Shown here: one piece after another, positions 54,607 through 63,209 of the stretch
Position numbering within the stretch: the first letter of the stretch is position 1
Layout of the letters: each line of letters starts with the position of its first letter
Assembly (NCBI GenBank): GCA_963709325.1
Contig: CAVPVV010000001.1
Span: 1,226,820-1,290,819 of the forward strand
Source: VFZN01 sp963709325
Lineage (GTDB): Bacteria > Acidobacteriota > Vicinamibacteria > Vicinamibacterales > UBA2999
Direction of reading: 5' to 3'
DNA length: 64,000 bases
Made by a program: the position numbers and the translations under genes
The notes under the pieces: model-generated
The model's input: the letters and a program-made list of their open reading frames with translations, nothing else
Told to the model about the DNA's origin: nothing
Databases searched by the model: none

Positions 54607-55173
54607 CTAATCTCTCTCGAGCTCCCGGATCAGCCACAGCTTCGCCAAGCGCCAGTCACGCTTCACGGTGTCTGGTGAAATGTGCAGGACTTCTGCTGCG
54701 TCCTCGATACTCAGCCCGCCAAAGAAGCGCAACTCGACGACCCGACTCTTCCGCTCGTCCACGGCGGCCAGCGCTTCCAGCGCGCGATCGAGCGCCATGA
54801 CGTCCAGTGGCGGCTCGGGAGCCAACACCAGCGCGTTGTCCAACGACACTCGCTGTGCCCCGCCGCCCCGCTTCTGAGACCCACGTGTCCGGGCATGATC
54901 GACGAGCACCCGGCGCATGAGGCGGGCAGCGATGCCAAAGAAGTGCGCGCGATCCTGCCATCTAAGGCCCCGCGCGTCGGTCAGGCGGATAAACGCTTCA
55001 TTGATCAAGGCGGTTGGTTGAAGCGTGTGACCTCGGCGTTCCCGAGCCATGTAGCCGCGAGCCAGCCGGTGCAGTTCCGCGTGGACCAGCGGCAGCAACT
55101 GGTCGAACGCCTGTTGGTCGCCGTCGGCCCAGGCTCGGAGCAGGTGAGTGACGGGACCGGCCTCCGCTGGCAT
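54607..55173 (-). CDS. ECF sigma factor of the kinase-associated type
   Basis: 188 aa from the ATG at 55173, chosen because AGGAGAGGC directly precedes it and because the family starts this way. Region 2: LLPLVHAELHRLARGYMARE, TLQPTALINEAFIRL, WQDRAHFFGIAARLMRRVLV and the conserved DHARTRGSQKRGG. Region 4: VVELRFFGGLSIEDAAEVL, ISPDTVKRDWRLAKLWL. This subgroup is common in Acidobacteria and Planctomycetes, often next to PD40 Ser/Thr kinases and with no anti-sigma gene. Control may be by phosphorylation (inference). Confidence 0.92.
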   Translation of the reverse strand: MPAEAGPVTHLLRAWADGDQQAFDQLLPLVHAELHRLARGYMARERRGHTLQPTALINEAFIRLTDARGLRWQDRAHFFGIAARLMRRVLVDHARTRGSQKRGGGAQRVSLDNALVLAPEPPLDVMALDRALEALAAVDERKSRVVELRFFGGLSIEDAAEVLHISPDTVKRDWRLAKLWLIRELERD

Positions 55174-55330
55174 GCCTCTCCTGAAGGTAAGCAGAGAGCA
55201 TTCTAGGCCAATTTCAATCCCCAACCACCCCGAAGCGGCTTCCCAGAGCATGCCCCTTTTTTCCAGCCGTTCCCGCATTACCTCAGGAGAAGCAAGAAAA
55301 CAGCTCATCGAAGGGCATTGGAGGTGCAAG

Positions 55331-55925
55331 ATGTTTCGGCGGTCTCTTGTCAACGGTCCTCGTGTAGTCCAAGCTCTCTGCGTCACTAGCGTTCTCGCCG
55401 TAGCGTGCTCGACAACTTCGCCGGCGGGCCCAACGGCCCCAAGTGCCGTTCCAGCCAGCTCCGCATCGGAGATGTCCCGCGCCAGTCAAGACGGGATTAA
55501 ACTCACGGCGGTTGTGGGCACGGGTTCCGGAATCGTGAACGACACGGCGACGGCGATTGGCGGCCAGTACACACTCAATGGACAGGTGAACATCAACGTC
55601 CATGGCGCGCCGCCCGACACACTCCTCTACGTCCAAATTGCCGCCGATGTCGGTCTTCCAGGAGGTCAGCAGACAGACGGCACCTGTCAGCGGGCGGCGG
55701 CCGGCGCATTCGCCCCACTTGCGTCTGTACCCCGGTGGCCCGCCAGCGACTTTGCAGACTTCACCGGGCGGTGCGGGTGCCGTGCATACCACAGCAGGCA
55801 TCAATAATCCCTTTCTGCCCGAGGGCGCGAGAACCGATTTGGTGATTCGACTCATAGATGCGCTGCCGCCGGCCACCGCAACGGTCGAGCTTCGAACGCC
55901 ATGCTATGTGTTCCACGTTAAATAG
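55331..55925 (+). pseudogene. Exported lipoprotein, one frameshift
   Basis: ATG at 55331 follows GAGGTGCAAG. The lipobox is LAVACSTTS near residue 22, followed by a beta-rich domain (GIVNDTATAIGGQYTLNGQV, DTLLYVQIAADVGLPGG). After CQRAAAGAFAPL the sense jumps to another frame (RLYPGGPPATLQTSPGGAG, then FLPEGARTDLVIRLIDA, ending RTPCYVFHVK). Removing one G at 55721 restores a protein of about 197 aa. Function is unknown. Confidence 0.7.
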
Positions 55926-56082
55926 CCGCGCGACGGGCCATCGTCGGCAATTCGACCAGCCGAAGGCGCGCCTCCAGCGTGTCGAGTTGATTGGAGGTCA
56001 AGGGCACCTCTCTGGGCGAGTTGGGGTCGGTGCCCCACAGCGGAATCTTGCCTTTGTCGCTAATCGGAAATGGAGGGCTGAC

Positions 56083-56550
56083 ATGAAACACCACATTGCG
56101 TCGCTAGGTGTCGCAAGCGTGCTCGCCACAACGTTCATCTTGCTTGGGGGATCCACCGTCCGAGGGAGCGCAGGTTGCTCGAACGCAACTTTGCACGGGC
56201 GCTATAGTGTGCGCGCAAGCGGCGAGGTCATCGGCGTCGGCCCGTCCGCGTTGGTGGGGGTGTTCGATTTTGACGGGAAGGGGAATGTAGTCGCGTCCGT
56301 CGTGTCGAGGACCAACGGCATCAACGGCCAATCGAATCTTCAGGGTGTCTATTCCGTAAACGCGGATTGCTTCGTTGCAGACACCCTGACGGCCACCAAC
56401 GGCTCGGTCAGCACGCATGAGTCGGTGATTTTCGACCACGGAAACGGTTACTTTATCCTCAATACAACGGCGGGCGCTCCAAACGTGATCCTCGGCGAAG
56501 GCAGACGGCAAGTGGCCAAGCACGATCAAGAGAGTGGCGAGAATAAGTGA
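56083..56550 (+). CDS. Small exported protein of unknown function
   Basis: 155 aa from the ATG at 56083, preceded by a strong TGGAGGGCTGAC ribosome site. The signal peptide is GVASVLATTFILLGGSTVRG. The mature part has two Cys (GCSNATLHG and NADCFVAD, possibly a disulfide) and a repeated beta pattern (LVGVFDFDGKGNVVASVV, NLQGVYSVNADCFVADTLT). This is like the short exported lipocalin-like or calycin-like proteins common in Acidobacteria. No catalytic motif is seen. Confidence 0.7.
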   Translation: MKHHIASLGVASVLATTFILLGGSTVRGSAGCSNATLHGRYSVRASGEVIGVGPSALVGVFDFDGKGNVVASVVSRTNGINGQSNLQGVYSVNADCFVADTLTATNGSVSTHESVIFDHGNGYFILNTTAGAPNVILGEGRRQVAKHDQESGENK

Positions 56551-56594
56551 GCAGAAACCTCGTCAGTCAGTCCGCGATCCGTTGAGAGGACGTC

Positions 56595-58070
56595 ATGGCA
56601 ACTCTAACCGCGAGGACCTTATCGGGAACACCCACGTCCATCGATTGGGCAGCAATTGACCAGCTTGCGGCGAATTTGAGCATTCCCCCAATCCTGGCGT
56701 CTGGGGCCGAATACGATGAGGCGCGTAAGGTCTTCAACGCCATGATTGACAAACGGCCAGCCCTCATCGTCCGTTGTCGCGAGGTGGCCGATGTCATCCA
56801 ATCGGTGACCTTCGCGCGCGAGCACGAGCTCGTTGTAGCCGTCCGAGGGGGTGGCCACAACGTGGCCGGATTTGCCACGTGCGACGATGGACTCGTGATC
56901 GATCTGTCGGAGATGAAGGGCATCCGCGTGAACGTCGAGCGGCGTACTGTTCGGGCCGAAGGTGGTGCCACTTGGGGAGACCTCGATCGACAAACCCAGG
57001 TCTTCGGCCTCGCGACCCCTGGAGGCGCCGTGTCGACAACCGGAATCGGTGGACTGACACTGGGTGGAGGACAGGGTTGGCTCCGACGTACGTTCGGGAT
57101 GACCTGCGATAACCTCCTGTCCGCGGACGTGGTGACGGCCGACGCTCGTTTCTTGAATGTCAACGAAACCGAGCACCCCGATCTGTTCTGGGCGCTCAAG
57201 GGCGGCGGCGGCAACTTCGGCGTCGTCACCTCTTTTGAGTACCGTCTGCATCCGGTCGGTCCGCTCCTCGCGTTCGCCGGGCCGGTGTACTCGACGGACA
57301 AGGCTCGACAAGTCCTGCACGGCTTCCGCGAGTTCGTATCGAACGCCCCTGACGAAATCAACGCCCTCGCGGTGCTCTGGACGATTCCCGAGAGTCCCGT
57401 ATTCCCGCAGCATCTTCATGGCCGTGAGATCTTGATGATTGGAGCGACGTACTCTGGACCGACGGAAAGAGGCGACGAACTCTTGCGACCGCTTCGAGAA
57501 CTCGCCGAGCCGATCTTGGATTGGTCCGCGCCGATCCAGTATCAGTCGCTTCAACAGCTGTTCGACCCCTTCTTCCGCAAAGGCGAATTTCTTCACTACT
57601 GGAAAGCCATCTACCTCGACAACTTGAATACCGAGGTCGTTGAGGAGATCGTGGCTGGTTTCGCTAGACGGTCCTCGCCCCGATCCATGGTGGCCGTCTG
57701 GGCTCTCGGGGGGGCGCTGGCCCGCGTCGGCGCAGATGACACGCCCGTCGGAAGCCGAGCCGCGCCTTTCCTTCTCGAGATCATCGGGAGCTGGAATAAT
57801 CCTGACCACACTGAACTGGGCATCGCGTGGGCCCGGGAAGTCTTTGAAGCGATGCATCGGTTCTCATCCGGAAAAACCAACCTGAACTTTTCTGGTCTCG
57901 ATGAGGACAACGAACGCTTCGTTCGTGCAGCCTTTGGAGCGCACTACGGACGCTTGGCGGCCGTCAAAAAGAAATACGACCCAATGAACATGTTTCGACT
58001 CAATCAGAATATCCTTCCGGCCGAGGCCGACGAGGTCGGCCGCGCGCCTCACGCCGCGATCAGGAGTTAA
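56595..58070 (+). CDS. FAD-linked oxidase (BBE-like family)
   Basis: 491 aa. The PCMH-type FAD domain spans about 45-225: PALIVRCREVADVIQSVTFA, VAVRGGGHNVAGF with the His that can bind FAD covalently, GGLTLGGGQGWLRRTFG, LKGGGGNFGVVTSFEY. A substrate domain follows, and the berberine-bridge-enzyme tail YDPMNMFRLNQNI closes the protein near residue 470. It oxidises an alcohol, amine or sugar-like substrate with O2; the substrate is not readable. No signal peptide is seen. It stands next to an NmrA-like gene. Confidence 0.88.
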   Translation: MATLTARTLSGTPTSIDWAAIDQLAANLSIPPILASGAEYDEARKVFNAMIDKRPALIVRCREVADVIQSVTFAREHELVVAVRGGGHNVAGFATCDDGLVIDLSEMKGIRVNVERRTVRAEGGATWGDLDRQTQVFGLATPGGAVSTTGIGGLTLGGGQGWLRRTFGMTCDNLLSADVVTADARFLNVNETEHPDLFWALKGGGGNFGVVTSFEYRLHPVGPLLAFAGPVYSTDKARQVLHGFREFVSNAPDEINALAVLWTIPESPVFPQHLHGREILMIGATYSGPTERGDELLRPLRELAEPILDWSAPIQYQSLQQLFDPFFRKGEFLHYWKAIYLDNLNTEVVEEIVAGFARRSSPRSMVAVWALGGALARVGADDTPVGSRAAPFLLEIIGSWNNPDHTELGIAWAREVFEAMHRFSSGKTNLNFSGLDEDNERFVRAAFGAHYGRLAAVKKKYDPMNMFRLNQNILPAEADEVGRAPHAAIRS

Positions 58071-58140
58071 TGTGGGCTGTTGTCGATGCTGGAGGTCAGA
58101 TCGTTGCCGCTGTCGATGAACTGACGAGATCAGAACAACG

Positions 58141-59084
58141 ATGGCCGACCAAATCATCGCCGTCGGAGGTGCGACCGGTTCCCAAGGCAGCGGACTCTGT
58201 GCGGCCATTCTGAATGACCGCACCGGCCGTTTCCACTGCCGCGCGATCACCCGTGATCCCAACAAAGACAAGGCCAAGACTCTTTCCGCCAAGGGCGCCG
58301 AGGTGGTGCGCGCCGACTTCGACGACCGAGCCAGCCTTGAACACGCGTTTGCGGGCGTGCATGGCGCGTACCTGTATGACCAACTTCTGGGAGCATCTCT
58401 CCGCGGAGAGGGAGAAGGCTCAAGCTCAAAACCTCGCCGAGGCAGCAAAGACGGCGGGCGTGAAGCACGTCATCTGGTCGACCTTGGAAGATACACGCAA
58501 ACTGATGGCGGCCGACGACACTCGGATGCCGATGCTCCAGGAGAAGTACCGGGTCCCGCACTTCGACGGGAAGGCTGAAGCGGACGCCTATTTTCAGGGG
58601 CTGCCGGTCACCTTCCTGCTCACGTCGTTTTACTGGGACAACCTGTACATGCGCGGGATGGCGCCAAAAAAAAGGAGCCGACGGCGTCTACAGCTGGACG
58701 TTTCCGATGGGAAACAGCCGCCTGACCGGCATCGCGGCGGACGATATCGGCAAGGTCGCGTACAGGATCTTCAACGCGGGCCAGCAGTACGTTGGCAAGA
58801 GGATCGGCATCGTCGGCGAGAACCTGACGTTCAACGAGATGGGCAAGAAGCTGTCAAAGGCTCTCGGCATCCGTCCAATCAGGTACATCGCCATGGAAGC
58901 AGATGTCTACCGCGGCTTCGGCTTCCCCGGGGCCGACGAGATGGGCAACATGTTTCAGGTCTATCGCGACTTCGAACGTGAAGTCGCCGGTGCGCGGAGT
59001 GTTGACGTGTCGCGGTCGCTCAACCCGGAGCTGCAGAACTTCGATCAGTGGCTCGCGAAGCACAAGAGCGACATTCCGCGCTAG
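58141..59084 (+). pseudogene. NmrA-family NAD(P)-binding protein, two frameshifts
   Basis: N-terminal IIAVGGATGSQGSGLCAAIL and CRAITRDPNKDKAKTLSAKG are in the first frame. One extra base near 58375 moves the continuation (FWEHLSAEREKAQAQNLAEA, GVKHVIWSTLEDTRKL, YRVPHFDGKAEADAYF) to a second frame. An eighth A in the run 58666-58673 moves the last part (GIAADDIGKVAYRIFNAGQQ, FPGADEMGNMFQVYRDFERE) to a third. Repairing both gives about 313 aa of the NmrA/HSCARG redox-sensor type. Confidence 0.8.
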
Positions 59085-59196
59085 TTACGACTTCGGGCAG
59101 CGGGTGCAGGGGGAGTACGCCTCGGCCACGGCCTCCTCGCACGATCCCTTGCGAACTGGACCGCGGATGGTGCGCTTCGATCCGTCCGTCAGGCAA

Positions 59197-61992
59197 TCAC
59201 TGGATCAATCCATCCAGCAACACAATGTCGGTCTCGGTTTCAGCGACGGCGGCATAGAGATTCTGGCTATCGGCCGACCACGAGACGCTTCGGGCGATGA
59301 CGATCGACCGGTCGCCAAAATCGGTCACCTGCTGCATCGGCCCACTCGTCGTCGGCAGCAACCATAAATTCGCCGTAGCTCCATCAGTGAGGGGTGCTGC
59401 CAACCAACGGCCATCCGGCGAGAGGAAGATTGTGAAGAGCAGGGGCGACACAGGAACTTGCGCGCCAAGGACAGAAGCTACCGGCAGCGATGCGCCGTTT
59501 TCCGGAAGCGCGGTGCAAATCTCCCAGGACTGCCACAGACCGAAACTATCCGACTTCCGTTTCGCGAGATAGTAGAGTGGCGAGTCACCTCCGAGTGTTG
59601 CAGGCCCTCCGGCGCCGTCACCCTGCACGAGGATCGGCGTGCCACCGTCGGAGGGGATTTTCGCGATACACGGACCATCCCGGATGGTCGAGTAATACAG
59701 CCATCGGCCGTCGCCCGACCAGCACGCCCACCAGCCGCGAGAGACGACCTCACGGCGGTCCGTGCCGTCCGGATGGATCATCCACAATGCCGATCGCCCG
59801 CCCCGAGAGACGACAAAGACAATCCAGTTTCCAGCGGGCGACCAGATGGGCACACCCAGGGCGACTGCAGGATCGCGTTCAAAGGTGATCTGCCGAACGC
59901 TCGAGCGATCGGTTCTCGCCACCCAGAGGTTGCCGTGACCGCCATTATCGGAGAGATAAACGACCTCCGTCCCATTGGGACTCGCTGAAGGCGTCTGGGC
60001 CTGTCCGGTCTGACGCGTAATTCGCGTGCCTCTCCGTGTGTTCTCGAGCGGGGATCCATCGATCGGAAATTTCCATATGTCCGACTGGCTCTTGATCCGG
60101 CTCGTCAGGAGTTTGCCGGATGCATGGACGTCCGGTTCGACGTAGGACAGGTCGCCGAAAGTGAGCTGGCAGTCTCCCCGACCATCTCGTCCGATCCTTC
60201 GTAGATTGAAGATGGGGGGATAGAGCAGCGTGCTCCCCTGTGCGGAGCTGTAGACGAGACCCGAGCTGTCGGGTAGCCACGAGAAGCCTCTCAACCATTC
60301 GCTGCGGGCAATCGTTTGCCGCTCGCCACCCGTGGCCGACACGATCTCGAGGCAGGCATCGAATCCGGTGCTGCTGATGCGTTCGAATCCAATCCAGCGA
60401 TCATCTGGGGACCAACGCGGGGGCGCATACGACTGTTCTGCAGGCAAGACTCCGATCCGTTCCGTGCCTGACCCATCGCGCGCCACAGCCAACAGATCCA
60501 CGTGCCCGCCCGCAGAACGCAAGAGCGCGATTCGCTGGCCGTCGTGGCTGACGTCCCCGCACGCAATCGCAGCGGCCAGCCTGCGCGGCGGCCCGCCTAA
60601 CGCGGCGACCTCCCAGATGTTTCCTTCCTCGCCCGGTGTCGCAGGCACATAGTAGATGAGACTGCTCGAATCAGGCGTCCAGCGAGGCTGGCGGTGCTCC
60701 ACATCCTCCCGCGTCACTTGGAGTGGAACCCCGCCGGCCAACATCCGGATCCAGATTTGAGACCGGCCGTTGACCCGGGCGACGAAGGCGATCATCTTCC
60801 CGTCTGGAGACAGCGAAGGAGACTCCTTCGGCCCGACGAAATCTGTCAACCGTTGAAACTGAACGTCGCGTGCAGCAGGACCGGGCTGCAATGTCGAAAG
60901 CGCCTGGCCTTGGGTTCCGCGGAGCGACTCTTCAAGTTCGAGGCGTGCGTCTCCGATGTCTCGCAGCCGACGCTTGGGTTCCTTCTCCAGGCATCGCGCC
61001 AAGACTCGTCGAACGCCAGGCGGCGTGGGTATTGGAAGTCTTTCCCAATCGGGCTCATGCCCGAGAGTCGCTGCGATCGTGTCCATTATCGTGTCACCCG
61101 CGAAGGCGACGTGCCCGGTCAACATCTCGTAGACCACGCAACCGAAGGCCCAGATGTCGGTTCGCTTGTCGACGGGCCGGCCGCGCGCCTGTTCGGGACT
61201 CATGTAGGCAGCCGTCCCCAGAATGACCCCGTCGTGTGTCGCCGCCGTCAATGTGGGAGTCGTTCCCAGTGCCGTCGCCTCGTTCTCTGGCGCCGTCGCA
61301 AGTCCAAAGTCGAGTCCCTTGACAGTCCCGTCTGCCCGCAACTTGACGTTCGACGGTTTCGAATCACGGTGAACGATGGCTTTTCCGTGCGCCGCCTCGA
61401 GTGCGTCGGCAATCTGGCTGGCGATCGCCACCGTCTCGTCGATTGGGATTGGCCCGGCCGCGATGCAATCGGCGAGCGTTGGCCCTTCGACCAGCTCGAG
61501 TACCAGGGCTTGAACGCCGCCACTCTCCTCCAGTCCGTAGATGCTCGCGATGAACGGATGATTGAGTGTCGCGAGAACATGCGCCTCTCGCGTGAAGCGC
61601 GCGAGGCGCTCAGGATGTACGGCAAACATCTTTTGGCAGGACTTTGAGAGCGACGTCACGTCGCAAGCTTTGTCGTGCGCCCGATAGACTTCGCCCATTC
61701 CACCGGCGCCAATCTGGGCTACGACCTCGTAAGCACCCAACTGGCGGCCAATCAGGGATCCGGGTGAATCCGACGTGACCGCATGTGCGAGAGCCTGGAG
61801 CGCCGAGCCGCCGAGGAATCGGTCCGCCTGTTCCTCGTGGCGAATCAGCGACTCCACTTCGCGCCGTAGCTCCTCGTCCCCGTGACATGCGAACTCAAGA
61901 AAAGCACTGCGCTCGCGTGGGTCTCGCTCCAATGCCTCGTGAGAAAGGTCGGCGACTCGTTGCCAGCGTTCCGGATCGTTGCTCGCAGGCAT
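59197..61992 (-). CDS. Ser/Thr kinase-PD40 protein with scrambled N-lobe lysine region
   Basis: 931 aa, open throughout. Residues 1-70 are the helical domain seen in ECF-linked kinases (RWQRVADLSHEALERDPRER). The kinase follows: GAGGMGEVYRAHD, then a stretch (KACDVTSLSKSCQKM) that replaces the VALK motif. In another frame the same DNA reads RRDVALKVLPKDV, so two compensating indels near 61655 and 61628 have removed the catalytic Lys. HRDSKPSN (normally HRDLKPxN) and GLDFG are also altered. The propeller (PSLSPDGKMIAFVARV, PRWSPDDRWIGFERIS) looks intact. It is probably catalytically dead as read. Confidence 0.82.
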   Translation of the reverse strand: MPASNDPERWQRVADLSHEALERDPRERSAFLEFACHGDEELRREVESLIRHEEQADRFLGGSALQALAHAVTSDSPGSLIGRQLGAYEVVAQIGAGGMGEVYRAHDKACDVTSLSKSCQKMFAVHPERLARFTREAHVLATLNHPFIASIYGLEESGGVQALVLELVEGPTLADCIAAGPIPIDETVAIASQIADALEAAHGKAIVHRDSKPSNVKLRADGTVKGLDFGLATAPENEATALGTTPTLTAATHDGVILGTAAYMSPEQARGRPVDKRTDIWAFGCVVYEMLTGHVAFAGDTIMDTIAATLGHEPDWERLPIPTPPGVRRVLARCLEKEPKRRLRDIGDARLELEESLRGTQGQALSTLQPGPAARDVQFQRLTDFVGPKESPSLSPDGKMIAFVARVNGRSQIWIRMLAGGVPLQVTREDVEHRQPRWTPDSSSLIYYVPATPGEEGNIWEVAALGGPPRRLAAAIACGDVSHDGQRIALLRSAGGHVDLLAVARDGSGTERIGVLPAEQSYAPPRWSPDDRWIGFERISSTGFDACLEIVSATGGERQTIARSEWLRGFSWLPDSSGLVYSSAQGSTLLYPPIFNLRRIGRDGRGDCQLTFGDLSYVEPDVHASGKLLTSRIKSQSDIWKFPIDGSPLENTRRGTRITRQTGQAQTPSASPNGTEVVYLSDNGGHGNLWVARTDRSSVRQITFERDPAVALGVPIWSPAGNWIVFVVSRGGRSALWMIHPDGTDRREVVSRGWWACWSGDGRWLYYSTIRDGPCIAKIPSDGGTPILVQGDGAGGPATLGGDSPLYYLAKRKSDSFGLWQSWEICTALPENGASLPVASVLGAQVPVSPLLFTIFLSPDGRWLAAPLTDGATANLWLLPTTSGPMQQVTDFGDRSIVIARSVSWSADSQNLYAAVAETETDIVLLDGLIQ

Positions 61993-62058
61993 CCCTCAAG
62001 CCTCCGGCCAGTTCCCGCGCAGAAACGTGTCTCTCTCGCGTGTGTCGCGTGCCAACAC

Positions 62059-62126
62059 GGCATGGTAGATCCCCGCAACCCGCTGCCAGCCATCAGTCGT
62101 CATGGCGGATGCACCGGATTGTAGAC
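62059..62126. repeat. Spacer segment shared with the ECF sigma downstream region
   Basis: Second copy of the motif at 54520-54573: GGCATGGTAGATC ... ATCAGTCGTCATGGCGGATG ... TTGTAGAC, with a 14-base insertion between the first two words. On the minus strand both copies contain GTCTACA. Confidence 0.7.
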
Positions 62127-62438
62127 TCGTCGAACGTCCAGGTTCTGAGGTTCGAAGTTGGTGGGTTCTCTGGGCGTCGGTTTACTCCGGTGTGCCGAGG
62201 GCCACAGACGATCCGTTGGGCCGGCTGCCAGCGCGGTGTAGTTCTCAGCGTCCGATGAGTCTTGATGAAGTTGTCCGCGAGGTAGTTTGACACCTCAGAG
62301 GGCGTGCTGCCAAGTATGAAACTATCGGGCGACGGTCGGGGAATGGCGTGGGTGCGAGAGGTGCGGACGCCGCCATCAAAGAAAAGCTCGCTGCATTTCA
62401 AGCCGGCCATCGGCAAATGCCGGCCCGCACGGCGCGCA

Positions 62439-62494
62439 GGCGGCGTCCAGGGCGGCGTAGCCGCCGAGCGAAGCGAGGGAACCTGGACGCCGCC
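62439..62494. repeat. 13-bp perfect inverted repeat with nested hairpin
   Basis: GGCGGCGTCCAGG (62439-62451) and CCTGGACGCCGCC (62482-62494) are perfect complements. Inside lies a second hairpin, GGCGGC-GTA-GCCGCC (62451-62465), then GAGCGAAGCGAGG. No T-run follows on either strand, so it is not a simple terminator. Confidence 0.7.
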
Positions 62495-62576
62495 GAGCAC
62501 CGTGCTCCAATCGAGCGGCGATGGCCGGACCTAGCAGTCTTGAGCCAGAGAAGTATGACTGTTTGAGTCAAGTTTT

Positions 62577-63136
62577 TCAGGCGGCAAGTGTGACCTCCTC
62601 ACGAAAATTGACGAGCGCGGCGTCGAGACAATCGAAGGCGCGCTGGGCGCGGGGTGATCCTGATACCGGGAGCGAGCAGGCGGGGCGGAGCGCCCGTGTG
62701 TAGAGGCGGGCGTAGAACATGGCCACCTGGGCGCCGGTCGCGGTGATGCGATACCGGTGGCTGCGTGGCACCCGCTGATGAGGCCGTGCAGGCGGAGTCA
62801 TCGGAGATCGTAGGTCATCGACCCCACTGAGTACATGTCCGGATAAGCGCGTGGAGTTGGGCGAGACAATCCCGGAGACTCCCGATGGCGAAAGCCCGTG
62901 GGCTCGAGGGCGAAGAGACACAGTGCATGCATGAGCGCGTGTACACGACAATCCCCGAAGCGCAGCCCAGCGGCGTGTTGATCGTGGACGACGACCGGTG
63001 CCTTCAACGCCAGAGCCAAAGAGCTTGCGAAGAAGATTGCAATCCTCCGAGGAACAGGCGAATAGCCCTTCGCGAATTGCCGATACGCGCTGCTATCGTT
63101 GCTCGCAGTCCCGAACCTGGTTGTCTTAGAAGTCAC
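62577..63136 (-). pseudogene. Remnant of an uncharacterised protein family (C-terminal half)
   Basis: From 63136 leftward: VVVHDQHAAGLRFGDCRVHA, LMHALCLFALEPTGFRHRE, MTYDLR, then a TGA where the family has Arg (CGA) near 62805. The sense continues as LRLHGLIS, shifts one frame, and goes on as RVPRSHRYRITATGAQVAMF, YARLYTRALRP to 62577. I recall this pattern (MTYDLRRLRLHGLI, then a winged-helix-like tail) as a widespread hypothetical protein of unknown function. With at least one stop and one frameshift it cannot be made whole. Family recall is from memory only. Confidence 0.5.
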
Positions 63137-63209
63137 ACGCCTTGAATCAGCGGCGCGTAGGCGATACTCGCCACATCCTCAGCCTGTGACACCAGCGAGG
63201 CAATCAGCC

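Larger units (their letters stand above)
61993..62576. other. Non-coding stretch upstream of a kinase gene
   Basis: No supported gene is present. It holds the spacer motif at 62059-62126 and a nested inverted repeat at 62439-62494. On the minus strand TACAAT (62122-62117) could be a -10 element for the kinase gene, but no good -35 is seen. Confidence 0.5.
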
